A DNA stretch of 64,000 bases from Gibbula magus (GCA_936450465.1 OW388291.1:81109436-81173435); one strand, 5' to 3'; counted from the stretch's first letter, positions 11,701 through 22,700 are shown. The notes: generated by a model from the letters alone, not told the origin. A program made the numbers and translations.

Positions 11701-13696
11701 AGAAATAATCAAACGATGTCAATCATCAATGTTGACTAAACCCAGAGAATAGTATTTGTTAACAAGTTCTGATTCTTTTCATTCAGCAACTAACAAATGT
11801 TTCGACACTGGCATATATAAAGATGGATGAATAAGGTCAAGTCTCAAATTGAAGTTCCTTCACGTGAACTAAATGTATTCTCCTGTGCTCTCACCTGACC
11901 ATTTCCCTTTGATTACAAACTCATAGAAGAAGATGAGTTTTCCTTTCCTGTTGTTAGCTGTAGCTTCACCTTCTACTTTAGTCAGCTCCGTTATCTCACA
12001 GTCGGCTAAAAATCAAATCCAAATTCTTTACATCATAAAATTATGACTAAGCATAAGTCAATTGCGGTGAAAGTGGATGTAATACAGGAGTATCTTTGAT
12101 ATTGATCACCTTAAATTGCACTTTGAAAGTAAAAGAGAGTAAAAATTACCAACCCGTTTCACCCTCAATGTTTAGTCCTGTTAGCAGTTCTTTTAACTTT
12201 TCTCTAGACCAATTTGTTGCATCTTTTTCAACCCTGAAAAAATAAATAATTACAAGTAAATAAAGATTTGACTGAAAGCATATGTAAAATGTTCCAAAAC
12301 ATCGACCTACAAAGTGATGCAAAAAGTATTCGGACGGTGACGTTATTTTCATAGGCTTGCATGTTAATTAAGTCTTGGATAAATAATTTTCATAAAATAA
12401 ATCCTGGTTGGATCAATGTTAAATTTTCCAGCTTGATTGAAAAACATCTCAGCTAGAATTACATAATTTGGATTAATTTTTCAAATGTCATCCGATGTGT
12501 GCATTAAATAAAAACGGGTCCCATAGATCGCCATGTTAAATGTTTTCACAACTATGTATATATGTTGATGAAATTACTGTCATTTCCTATAACCTCGAGT
12601 GATTGGTTTTCGGACGCTTAAGACACAAATCAATGTTGACAATAAAAATGTTTGAAAATAAATAAAACGTATCATCTATTTTCCCCATATGAGCTTTATC
12701 TAAAATAAATTGGAGACAATTCGTCAGGGAAAATGTTTTGATGACTATCTTGTCTCATTTAGTGATTACATCCGGAATTTTGACAGTCAGCGAGTGTATG
12801 CCGTTTACGGACATCTGATTGGTCGATACCAAAAAGGGATATCCCAAGCTATTTATGTACCTTCCGTTGACCCACAATATTACAAAAACGCAAGGACAAC
12901 GTAGAAATTTTGTTGGTAGCCTGTATGACTTGTTCAAATTATCAAATTGTCGACTTTTTCATAACATGCAAAAAGTAGTTCAGGATAGAGATAGATTTTA
13001 AGCTTAAGAGTGAAGTTTGTATGATATTACAAATCTTAGGAAGTTTCACACGAAACATGTTATTCTGACCGCTAGCGGAGACCTCTCCTTTGTATTGATG
13101 ATGTCACATGGCTACAAATATCATGAAAAACTACCCGAATGTGAGCCGTCCGAAAACCAAGTACTCGAACATATATAAAACGGAAAATTAAGCATAAATT
13201 ATGTGGTAGTAGCCAAGATGATTCCTCACAAACGTGACAAAATTTGATTTGGATCGGACAAAAATCCTATCTTTGAAAATTATTTATCCAAGAATAAATT
13301 AACATGTAAGTCTATGGAAATTACTGACCGTCCGAATACTTTTTGCACGACTCTGTAGTATGATGTGAACACATTTTAACAGAAAACAAAACATTTGACT
13401 TTATACAAGTTGAATAACACTGACAGCGCACACAGATTTAATAAATGGAAAATTACATCAGATGGAGTTATTAACAGTTACATATATTATTAAATTGTGA
13501 TGTGATTGTTTTCGAGATATCGCTAAGTAATTACTAAGTGACCGGTGACCCTAGATGAACTTGATTGATGTTCATGTTATGAGAGACGACGATTTGGTTA
13601 ACGAATTTCAACGTACCAGTGCCAATTATTGACGTTCGTCGCATCGGGTCTTTCTTCAACGATCCATCGAGGATCGCCTTCTCCCCACTTAGCCAT
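8717..13696 (-). CDS. AHSA1: Activator of HSP90 ATPase, Aha1 (complete, 9 exons, 340 aa)
   Basis: Exons in gene order: 13617-13696, 12154-12233, 11895-12005, 11398-11483, 11022-11142, 10432-10496, 10007-10159, 9240-9341 and 8717-8941. Every junction is GT-AG and in phase. The sum is 1,023 nt, i.e. 340 residues against about 338 in human. The start is MAKWGEGDPRWIV, followed by the family signature NVNNWHW and DATNWS. The Aha1 N-terminal domain (about residues 20-160, with GKLIFFYEF) binds the middle segment of HSP90. The C-terminal START-like AHSA1 domain (about 210-330) includes KKWRVKSWP and LGVPDSE, and ends in GFSARLF, matching the usual GYGARLF end. The protein is a cytosolic co-chaperone that stimulates HSP90 ATPase and client folding. 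It is tail-to-tail with the USP34-like gene. A single gene here probably represents the state before vertebrate AHSA1/AHSA2 split. Confidence 0.95.
12310..13355. mobile_element. non-autonomous Tc1/mariner-like element with IR/DR ends, in AHSA1 intron 1
   Basis: Long terminal inverted repeats: the left end (caaagtgatgcaaaaagtat, then tcggacggt) is matched in inverse by the right end at about 13324-13355. Similarity continues inward through 'cttggataaataattttca'. TA dinucleotides flank it at 12308-12309 and 13356-13357. A second, inner inverted pair carrying ggttttcggacg lies at 12594-12616 and 13147-13169. It resembles the outer ends (gtattcggacgg), so each end holds two related motifs, as in the IR/DR arrangement of Tc1-like transposons. 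At 1,046 bp with no transposase ORF it must depend on an enzyme encoded elsewhere. It fills most of AHSA1 intron 1 (12234-13616). Confidence 0.8.
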
Positions 13697-13830
13697 TATT
13701 CTCACTTCTCTATGATGTACGATGTACAGTAGCTGTTTATACTCCCAAACGCCGAAAACACGCGTGTATTCTGGAAACTACGCCGGATGTTGACAGCGAT
13801 CGCCCCCTATCAACCAAGGGAGGCAACTCT
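13697..13830 (-). promoter_or_regulatory. AHSA1 upstream region with a heat-shock-element-like dyad
   Basis: Immediately upstream of the AHSA1 ATG the DNA becomes richer in CG dinucleotides (about 13740-13805). TTCTGGAA at 13769-13776 is an inverted pair of nGAAn units, the minimal pattern of a heat-shock element, about 75 bp upstream of the start codon. A functional HSE usually has three units and I see only two, so this is suggestive only. Confidence 0.3.
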
Positions 13831-15254
13831 CTTCGTAAGTGTTTTTGAGTTTTAATTTTTCATTCGTGTTGAAAGTTCGAATCCCGTCCAAAACAATGCA
13901 TTTTGGCCTTGACGGTTTTTTGTTTGTTTGAGATTCTAATCTAATTATTGTTTTGGTAATTTTACTACTGCATAACAGTGATGAATATTCTTAGAGGCAA
14001 ATCATAATCTATTTTGTCAACTGAATAATTGGTTGCCACTCCTTTAGCCATATATATGCAGTTAATTTTAATATCTGATTAATGAAGTTAAAACAATGCA
14101 TAATGTGAGATTACTTTTTCTAGATCTCAACCTTACATAATAAACCATACACATTCTCTTGAATTACAGAGCCAATATATCACAATAGATAGACTAATTA
14201 ATTGACAAATCAAATCTGATTAATAACAAAAATGAAAGATTTATTCAAAACAATAGATTGTAATTAGTATCTGAAATATTATTGCCATGAGTCTAAGAAG
14301 CTTATCAGTTGCTGTCTAATCCGTCTCAAGAGATTATATGAATTAAACAATTTGTTTCCAAATTTTTAATAAGCGAAGTAACATTTTTGCTAACTTTTTT
14401 GTTACATTTCAGAAGCAAAAAGGATTGTTTCAAACATGATCAAAGATACAACTTCCTACCTCCCAGGAGAAAACACAGGGGAGTGTTTTGCTTAGAGTGA
14501 GTGAGTGAGTGAGTTATTGTTTAACGCCGCTTCGGCAGTATTGCAGCCATTAGCGGCGAGGTTTTGCTTAGAAAAAGCATTAGAAATACATTTAATATGT
14601 CCATAGACCCTACCCTAGTAAGGTCTAGGAGCATATCATTAAATGTCTTCTAACATTATTTCTAAGGTATACATGCCCATGTGAGAGAAAAGTTAGTAAT
14701 AATTGCTTGTATTTGTTCAAGACATTGAGGAGGTTGCATTGGCTGATATTCCCTCTGACCAGTAACTGATACTGGCGTGTCATAATCAAAACAGTGATCC
14801 GTGTTCTGTAGTGAAACATATAAATGTAAGAACTGGTTCATTAACTGTTCAGTGAAACCAGCTGGACAATGAACTCCAGGCCTGCACTCAAGTCATAGCA
14901 CAATCCTCTCCCTGCGTCCTTATAGTTGTTGACTCCTGCATATTACGTGTACTTAATCCTCAAAGGCTAAGCGAAGTTTTTACATGGATCATAAACCCCC
15001 CTTAAATATGGGCGTGACAGGCTTTAACAACTTCTTCTCTCAAATCTATTCGCTTTAAAACATTCTGAGACTGAAGTTTGTTCATTTGGTCCTGATCCCT
15101 TACCCATACCGACCCAAAATGTGTGTGTGTCAGGGCGACGTCTTTACACAAATCAACAATCCTAAGAAGCTTAACTTTGTAGAAAATCATCTCCGAGAAT
15201 CATCCTGCGCAATTAGGTTATTTTAATTCGTAGAACTTCTTTATTTTCTGCATA
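13831..15254. other. gene-free interval upstream of AHSA1
   Basis: AT-rich with no supported gene. The stretch 14497-14562 is a short fragment related to the SINE tail: a GAGT microsatellite, then 'gtttaacgccgcttc', then 'gcagccattagcggcg'. It looks like a truncated copy of the same tail family read in the opposite sense. Nothing else recognised. Confidence 0.4.
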
Positions 15255-15556
15255 AAAAAGTTAAATGTTTCTCAGGCACATGTCTTTCAAAAGTTCAAAA
15301 GTGACGAGACTTTTTACATTTTGTTGGAAAAAATAATGACGAGGGGTACATTTTATTTTTTCCCAATCAGAACATAGTTTTGAAGTAATAGAAGTATACA
15401 AAATGGAAGCACGCCTTATTACAGACCCATTTTTTTGGGGAAGTGGATTTTGGGGTTTAGCAAAATTGATATCTATTTTGTAAAATGACATTAAAAAACT
15501 ATTACGTGCAAAAAATAACAGTGATGCACTGACGCCTGAGAAACATTTAACTTTTT
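15255..15556. mobile_element. inverted-repeat MITE candidate
   Basis: A 23-bp perfect inverted repeat bounds the element: 15255-15277 on the left (core ttaaatgtttctcaggc) and its exact complement at 15534-15556. About 300 bp in total, no coding capacity. The TTAA inside each arm could be the target duplication of a piggyBac-type insertion, with a shorter true terminus ATGTTTCTCAGGC. Its right arm abuts the left end of the next repeat. Confidence 0.6.
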
Positions 15557-15700
15557 AACTCATCAGGCCTGAAAGGCCAGATGGGCTTATGGCATTGCAT
15601 GGCGTCCAGATCCGTCCGTCCGTCCTTCCATCTGCTGTAAACTTTTCGCTTTTTCAACTTCTTCTCAAGAATCAATGACTCCACAAACCTAAAATTTTAT

Positions 15701-17878
15701 GTGCAGACTTCTCGGCCAATGGGGATTCTAAATTGTAGATTTCGTGATGATCTGCACAATTCAAAGTTGTCTCTAGACCCACCATCGGACTCAGAGGAAC
15801 TTGCAGATCTATACAACAGTACACTGATCAACCTTCTCGATAACCATGCACCAGAGAAGACAAAACTAATTCCTCATCGGCCGGATACGGACTGGGCTAT
15901 GACCCCTGAGATCAAGGAAGCTAAAACAGAGCGCAGGAGAGCCGAGAGACACTGGAGAAGGACAGAACTGGAGATCCATCGACAGATTTACTGTGCTGCG
16001 AGGAATAAGGTGACACAAGAGATTAAGCGAGCAAGACAAGCATCTCTCAATAATAAAATCCAGAACAGCATGTCCGACCCAAACTCGCTCTTCAAAGTGC
16101 TATTCACTCTTCTGGGTAAAGATACCAGCTCCCCCTTGCCAAACATCACGGACAAGTCTGTAATGGTTGACCTGTTCCAGAACTTCTTCTCTGAGAAAAT
16201 CAAGAAGATTCACCAGCAATTTGAAAATTCCTCTCTCTCAACTTCTGAACTAGACGATGTCCATGACACAGTGCTTGAAAGTAGTAACGCCCTCAGTGAA
16301 TTCAAGCTCTTTACTGAGAATGAGGTGTTGCAGCTTATCAAAAAATCAAAACCTACATCATGTGCCATTGATCCAATTCCAACCAAAGTGATTGTAGGTA
16401 ACGTGGACATTTTTGCTCCCATCATAACAAACATCATCAACACATGCTTGAGAACAGGGACTATGCCATCCGCCTTCAAAAAAGCCATAGTTAAACCACT
16501 TTTGAAAAAGTCCAACCTTGATCAAGAAAATCTCTCAAATTTCCGACCAGTATCGAATCTTCCTTACGTTTCCAAGGTAGTAGAACGAGCTGTCAACACC
16601 AGACTGTCGGATCATTTATCTCAGCACAAGCTATTTGAGCCACATCAATCAGCCTATCGCAGTCACCATTCAACTGAAACTGCACTTGTCAAAGTCATCA
16701 ATGACCTGAGGATGAATCTTGATGATGGAAATGTTGGAATGCTTGTACTATTAGACCTAAGCGCAGCATTCGATACAATTGATCATGAGATGCTGCTGCA
16801 CAGACTTCATAGAAAGTTCTGGCTGGATGGCTCTGTCTTGAGATGGATCACATCCTACCTCACAGATCGATATCAGGCTGTCTACATTGATGGAGTCACA
16901 TCTACAGGGATGCTAATGGACTATGGAGTGCCACAGGGCTCTGTTTTAGGCCCTGTTTTATTCACTCTCTACACAACAGAGCTAGGATCAGTCATCAGAG
17001 AGCATCCAGTCGACCATCATATGTACGCTGATGATTCCCAGATGTACAAGTTTTTCCGCCCAAATCCATGTGATTCCTTCACTGCTCTCAATGTCGTTAC
17101 CACCTGCTTTGATGACATCAAGTCATGGATGCTCAACAATAAGCTGAAGCTCAATGACAGAAAAACTGAATGCCTACTGCTTGGGAGACCTACGGACAGA
17201 CATCAATCAGATATAACGTCTCTCCAACTCGGTACCGCATCCATCCCCATGTCTGAAAATGTAAGTGACCTTGGTGTCATCATTGACGCTGACCTCTCTC
17301 TGGACAATCATGTGAGCAGGGTAGCCAAGTCATGCTATTTCATCCTCAGAAACATCGGTCACATTAGAAAATACATCACAAAAGAATCAGCAATGATTTT
17401 GATGACGTCACTGGTGATGTCAAAAGTTGACTATTGTAATAGTCTCCTGGTCGGTGGAACAAAGAAACAGATAAACAGCCTTCAGCGTGTGCAAAACACA
17501 GCAGCACGGATTGTGTCTCTGTCCAGGAAACATGATCATATTACACCAATTCTGAAGGACCTTCATTGGTTGCCCTGTGAACAGAGAATCACATTCAAAC
17601 TCATGTGTCTAACATTCAAATGCCTGTCTGGACAATCACCTGTTTATCTATCTGAGCTGATCACACCTTATGCCCCAACCCGAACTCTAAGATCTCAGAA
17701 CAAAAGGCTTCTTACTGTACCAAGAGTGAAAACATCCCGTTATGGCCAACGCAGTTTTTCCTTCGCAGCTGCAAAGTCTTGGAACATCCTACCTGACCAC
17801 ATTAGAAACTGTGACAATTTGATGACATTCCGCCAAAAACTCAAAACATACCTCTTCTCACAAGCTTACTGTCAATAA
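15701..17878 (+). CDS. LINE ORF2 fragment: reverse transcriptase (open frame 725 aa)
   Basis: A non-LTR retrotransposon reverse transcriptase that would copy element RNA at a nicked target. Motifs in order: SNFRPVSNLPYVSKVVE (about residue 277), HQSAYRSHHSTETALVK, the catalytic aspartate block LLDLSAAFDTIDHEML (about 350), YGVPQGSVLGPVLF (about 408) and YADDSQMY (about 442), followed by a thumb and an RVQNTAARI/HWLPCEQRI-type C-terminal region. The apurinic endonuclease expected upstream is absent, so the copy cannot retrotranspose alone. The first roughly 16 residues (MQTSRPMGILNCRFRD) are translated from the flanking host repeat and are not part of the LINE protein. The ATG at 15701 is therefore an accident of insertion. 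No promoter is evident. Confidence 0.9.
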   Translation: MQTSRPMGILNCRFRDDLHNSKLSLDPPSDSEELADLYNSTLINLLDNHAPEKTKLIPHRPDTDWAMTPEIKEAKTERRRAERHWRRTELEIHRQIYCAARNKVTQEIKRARQASLNNKIQNSMSDPNSLFKVLFTLLGKDTSSPLPNITDKSVMVDLFQNFFSEKIKKIHQQFENSSLSTSELDDVHDTVLESSNALSEFKLFTENEVLQLIKKSKPTSCAIDPIPTKVIVGNVDIFAPIITNIINTCLRTGTMPSAFKKAIVKPLLKKSNLDQENLSNFRPVSNLPYVSKVVERAVNTRLSDHLSQHKLFEPHQSAYRSHHSTETALVKVINDLRMNLDDGNVGMLVLLDLSAAFDTIDHEMLLHRLHRKFWLDGSVLRWITSYLTDRYQAVYIDGVTSTGMLMDYGVPQGSVLGPVLFTLYTTELGSVIREHPVDHHMYADDSQMYKFFRPNPCDSFTALNVVTTCFDDIKSWMLNNKLKLNDRKTECLLLGRPTDRHQSDITSLQLGTASIPMSENVSDLGVIIDADLSLDNHVSRVAKSCYFILRNIGHIRKYITKESAMILMTSLVMSKVDYCNSLLVGGTKKQINSLQRVQNTAARIVSLSRKHDHITPILKDLHWLPCEQRITFKLMCLTFKCLSGQSPVYLSELITPYAPTRTLRSQNKRLLTVPRVKTSRYGQRSFSFAAAKSWNILPDHIRNCDNLMTFRQKLKTYLFSQAYCQ

Positions 17879-17936
17879 GCGCTTTGAGCATGCAATAAGC
17901 ATGGATAATATGCGCTATACAAGTGGACTATAATAA
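15748..17936 (+). mobile_element. 5'-truncated LINE (L2/CR1-like) inserted in repeat copy A
   Basis: The host repeat reads '...gtagatttcgtga' up to 15747, switches to unique LINE sequence, and resumes at '...aataatgacccc' (17937 on). TGA at 15745-15747 and 17937-17939 is the only shared target sequence I can see. The 3' UTR is short and ends 'gcgctatacaagtggac' plus a degenerate ataat tail, typical of L2/CR1-type LINEs. The 5' half is missing: no endonuclease domain is present. The reverse-transcriptase frame is uninterrupted, so the insertion is fairly recent. Confidence 0.85.
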
Positions 17937-18827
17937 TGACCCCAAATTAGGTCACATCCTTAAAAACCTATTTTCGTCTTCTTCTCCAGTTCCAAAAGGT
18001 CTAGAGAGCTGAAAAGTTGTGTGCAGACTCCTTGGCAAATGGGGATTCTAAATTGTAGATTTCGTGACCCCATGACCCCAAATGGGGTCACAGGGGTCAC
18101 ATCCTTCAAAACCTATTTGTATCTTCTTATCCAGTTTCAAAAGGTCTAGAGAGCGGAAATTTCATGTGCAGACTCCTTGACCAATGGGGATTCTAAACTG
18201 TAGATTTTGTGACTCCAAAAAGGGTCATAGGGGTCACATCCTTAAAAATCTATTTTTATCCTCTTCTCCAGTTCCAAAAGGTCTAGAGAGCTGAAAAGTT
18301 GTGTGCAGACTCCTTGGCCAATGGGGATTCTAAATTGTAGATCTTGTGACCCCGTGACCTCAAATGGGGTCACAGGGGTCACATCCTTATAAATCTATTT
18401 TCATCTTCTTGTCCACCTCATAAAGGTCTAGAGAGCTGAAAAGTTAAGTGCAGACTCCTTGGCCAATGGGGATTTAAAATTGTAGATTTTGTGACCATGT
18501 GACCCCAATCTAGGTCACAACCCAAAACCCTATTTTCATCTTTATCTCAAGTATGTAAAGCTCTAGAAAGGTGAAATGTTGTGTAGAGACTCTTTGGTCA
18601 AAGGTGATTCTTAATTGTAGGATTGTTGACCCTGTGACTCCAAATGTGGGTCACAGGGGTCATGATCTAAAGACCTATTTTTTGCTTGTTAACAATGTAT
18701 TACTTGAGATAACTTAGATATTCAACCTTAGATAATAAATCAATGAAATCCTGATGAGCTACAGAGCCCATGGCTCTATTTTTCTTTTTATTTAGTCTTA
18801 TGTGCTACTGTGGTGGCACATTGAGCT

Positions 18828-19160
18828 GTGTACAGCTCAGTTGAGCGCTGTGAGTGAACCTCAGCAACAATGAGTGTCGCTCACCATGTTAGTGAACCGC
18901 TTCATTGCTGAATAATCTGAGAGGTTGAAGGGTTGATTCTCTGCCCCTAACAGAGTTGTGAAGACTTGTGGTCTTATCTCGGGAAAGTGACTTTATTCAA
19001 AGTGTGCCTCTTTTCACTCAGCAGTACAATTGGGTACCTGGTATAGAAGTGAAGGTAATGCGATAGATACCCCTAAGAGGTAACCCTAAAGCAGCTTAAT
19101 AGACAACTGGGTTGTACAACTTCCATGGGCCCAGTGAATTGAGAATGAAAAAGGAACGAT
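18828..19160 (+). repeat. degenerate SINE-like fragment
   Basis: A weak B-box-like stretch (gggttgattctctgcccc, about 18929-18946) is followed by 'gggaaagtgactttattc', 'aaagtgtgcctcttttcac' and 'cagtacaattgggtacctgg'. I recall this string of motifs as common in tRNA-derived SINEs of many marine animals. No clear duplication flanks it and the 5' head is poor, so it is probably an old or truncated copy of a SINE family different from the one at 7184-7499. Confidence 0.4.
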
Positions 19161-19714
19161 GTTTGTCCTTACACAACAGTAATGATGTTTGTATGCTTTG
19201 AGCATGCCCTTAAGTGGCATTAAGTTCAGGTGGTATACAGTAAGTATTTTCATTTTTATTGCATTATCTGGAGAACCATTTGATGGATTTTTTTTAAAGA
19301 TTTGGTACCATGCAATTATTTTTGAAATATTTTAACGTTCAAGCAAGGAATTGTGATCCATTTGAGCATGGCTTTTGTTTAATTTTCAACTTCTAACTGT
19401 ACATAGCCTCATGGACTTTAGAGCCAATAAACTTATTTTGTGTATTCAATTTGACAAAAACTGTAAAAGAAATTCCTAAACATGACATAATGTTAATAAC
19501 ACTGAAATTGGATGCATATAGGTAAATGGAATCAAATCCGGGAAGAACTTTGAAAGAACAAGCCAAAATAATAATTCATGTCAATTTTATTAATTGCTTA
19601 TAAACTTGAAAGAAAATCTTCTAAATTATGTGATCTGTTTTATTATAATAAAGCACTTCATCACAGAAAATTTGCAGGTAAAGTCAGACAATATATCAAT
19701 GCTGCATAGAACTA
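19161..19714. other. gene-free interval, includes DMAC2L 3' UTR
   Basis: AT-rich and without coding signal. A minus-strand AATAAA (tttatt on the plus strand at 19639-19644) lies about 70 bp past the DMAC2L stop and is its likely poly(A) signal. Confidence 0.5.
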
Positions 19715-22700
19715 CTATTCTTCTGCCCTAGTTGCATCCACATAGTCTATGTCACATTTGGGTAAAGAGGATTTAAGTCTGTCCAAGGCTGCTTTCTTAT
19801 TTCTTACTTCAGGTAGATCATACATGGTCAGCGTCGACAGATTCCTGCAACATACAGAATATTCATTATTTATCATGATCTGAAAATAATTATGATGTTA
19901 TACCCTTAATGTCCCATTGCATTTGCATTTTAAGTCCAAGTTCAATCCTAAGTGGAAAAGTTTACAAGTAATATATGCAGTGAAAGAAACTACCACAGGT
20001 CAGGTAGCCAATGGCCACCATTTTGTCTTTGGTATTTTGATTCTTTGGGAACAACATAGCAGTTAGTAGCATGTAAGTGTGATTTTAGAGACAGGTCCAA
20101 TTTAAACATCAAAGAAAGTCGTATACATATACATATCATATATCATATCCCTTTCATAAAAATTATAATGAGTAAAATTATACCTTTAATTATCCTTTTA
20201 AATAAGATTAAAACAATCTAATTGTTTCAATTGATGAACCTGTGTATTTCACAATAAGTCAAAATAATCTCACGTGAGCTCAGTAAGGGGAGACAATCCT
20301 TGATCAGTGATGTCACCACAAGAGCTCAGTTGCAGGTGATTGAGTGTGTCCTTCACTAGAGGCAAATATGTCAGGGATTCATCATCGAGGTAGCCGCAGT
20401 CATGCAGCACAATCTTCTTCACGTGTTTCAAACCCTCTGGAAGAGAGAAGCATCCCTGCAATATCTTATGATGTCAAATAACCTCCAGTGTATTTGTACA
20501 TGCTACCCTACTACAATACCCTGATTCCCTGAGCCCAATAACTTTTGTTTTGCTGTTGGCTGGTTACTCATCACTAGCGTGTAATTTTTTCAGCCAATGA
20601 AATGTCTTGATTTTGAAAGTTGATGATTGCTCATCTGTCCTCTCTGACCTCTCATCCATGTATTGTCTATATTGCTCGAATGCAAATTATTTCATTGGCT
20701 GGTTATTCATAGTCATAGAACATTTATCGGGCTTAGGGAATCAGTGTACTGTAGTAGTTTAGCAGATTCACTGATGGAGCAGAATGCTTTCTCTCCGATT
20801 AAATTAATTCATTTAATCAAATCAATTAATCAAATGTAATTTTGGAAATGTATCTTCAGCAGACAAATTGTGGTTAGTAATATTAACAGATCATAGGGAC
20901 ATCAAGTTATTGCTCCATGACAAGTAAGTATCATATAGTTAGCAATTGGAGGTGAATATGCAAGTTCAGTGAAATTATTTGACTTGAAATCAGCACATAG
21001 CATTAGGTTTTTAGTGCATCCCTTCAAAGTATATCAAATACAATCAGTATAAACAAATCTTCGAAGTAACATCATTGTAACATGGTTATATTTGGGATAA
21101 CACTACCTTCAATAGTACAAATTCTTGTACTTTTTCGGGCCGAGTCCCATGCGGGATTCGAACCCACGCCCTCAGAGTAAGGCAACTATCGCCAGCATTG
21201 ACTGTACCAACAGCTTACCACACGACCATTTCGCCATCACATAACATCATTGTATTTTATACCTACTGAGATGGGGGAAGCCTAAGCCCATCACAGCAGC
21301 TTTTGTGGCATCTATTTCCTCAATCTTATACCGATCAAAACTGCCAAGAGGAAGGGTGTTGTAATCTTTCTCCCAGTGTTCGAGACCCTTCCACCTGACA
21401 CTCCCGCCACATCGTAACAACCATTCCGCACACGCTTGATCTGGACCTACCAACTTCAGTCGATCTTCGTCTACCCTGACAAGTAGAATTCATGTTTTAA
21501 AAAATAATTACATGTCCTTAAATATGATTACCTGTCTCTTATAAGCAGGATCATTTTAGAACTATTTTTGTTATTCAACAAGTTAAAAATCTGTAGCTCA
21601 TTAGGACTTTTATGAGTTATTATCTAAGGTTAAATATCTAAATAATCTAAAGTAATGGATTGTAAACAACCAAAAATAAAAAATAGAGCCATGGGCTCTG
21701 TAGCTCATCAGAGTTTATTTTGTTTGATGATGAAGACAGAAATATGTTGTCTCAATATAATGCACAATCCCTAACCCTGACAAATCTTAGTCTTGAAATT
21801 GAGAGAGAGCACTCAGCAAGGTCAACACACAGGAGATTATGCAATATTCTGACCCCTTGGCTCTGGTTACAAGCCAGCTGTGTTTTTTTGTGTTTTACTG
21901 CCAAATTATGTAATAGACTTTTGCTTGCACTAAACACTGGCAGCACTGATCTAACTGTATAAGGCTTAAAGAGAACAGGCAATGTGATGAATCTCATGGT
22001 ACATAGTACAATTTAGAATCACCTTGGCTAAACAATCTCGGTTCTAAGCCTTGTCATCCAAACATCTAAACATTCTGAACAAAATATTCCTTCTAGATTG
22101 TTCTGGATGAAAACAGGATTTTAGGTAATGGCCTACGGGGCTCTTATTTGGGGCCACTGGGTCACCAAATCTACAATTTAGAATCTCCATTGGCTAAAGA
22201 CTCTTTACACAACATGACAACCTTCTAGGTCTTTTCGTTCTGGAGAAGATGAAAATAATATTATCTTATCCTTTCATCACCAGTCATATGCAGTTCACAT
22301 ATCTCATGTAAAATAAAAGAATTCTTAACTCCTCTTCAATTTAGTCCTTTATGCCTTGTCACAATTTTCAGTTCATAGGCTATTCAATAGTTCTCATTTC
22401 ACATTGATTGCATCAATTTGACAAACATGTCCACAATGTAGATTGTTATCTAAAGTCGACATACATTTCAAATAAAGTGGCTGAAGTGTCATAAAATATC
22501 AGTTCAAAATTCATTTTCAAAGGTTTTTTTTAGGCTGTGGCCCATATTTGGGGTCACAGGGTCACCAAATTTACAAGTTTGAATCCCCATTGGCTAAAGA
22601 GTTTGCATACAATATTACAGCCTTCTAGATCTTTTTGTTCCGGAGAAAAAGATGAAAACAGGATTTTAGGTAATGGCCTGTGAGGCCCTTATTTGGGGCC

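Larger units (their letters stand above)
15557..18790 (-). mobile_element. minisatellite-core repeat element, copy A, interrupted by a LINE
   Basis: The left end contains the hairpin-forming terminus of this family (catcaggcctgaaaggccag) followed by a (GTCC)n run. The right end is the other family terminus (gagctacagagcccatgg, ctctattttt, about 18753-18785). Between them are diverged units of about 110-130 bp. They are recognised by 'tggccaatggggattcta', 'aattgtagat', 'ggggtcacaggggtcaca' and 'aaggtctagagagctgaaa' (17940-18670), and by a partial unit before the LINE (15650-15747). Six further copies lie in this window, mostly in the other orientation. Short inverted termini, a hairpin near one end, a CTAA-like end and a tandem core resemble non-autonomous Helitron-like 'pearl' elements of bivalves. 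That class assignment is an inference. Confidence 0.65.

Noticed and set aside
12710..13001. short frames inside the AHSA1 intron 1 element (METIRQGKC…)
   Set aside because: They do not resemble a transposase and are of chance length. The element is non-autonomous.
20437..20461. MQGCFSLPE as the start of the DMAC2L LRR exon
   Set aside because: Using the upstream acceptor breaks phase with both possible donors. These bases are the polypyrimidine tract of the real acceptor.
21247..21453. DMAC2L exon ending at the in-frame stop (…LSRYKIQ)
   Set aside because: The last residues are intronic. The donor after 'catctca' at 21267 with the acceptor at 20437 restores the family alignment.
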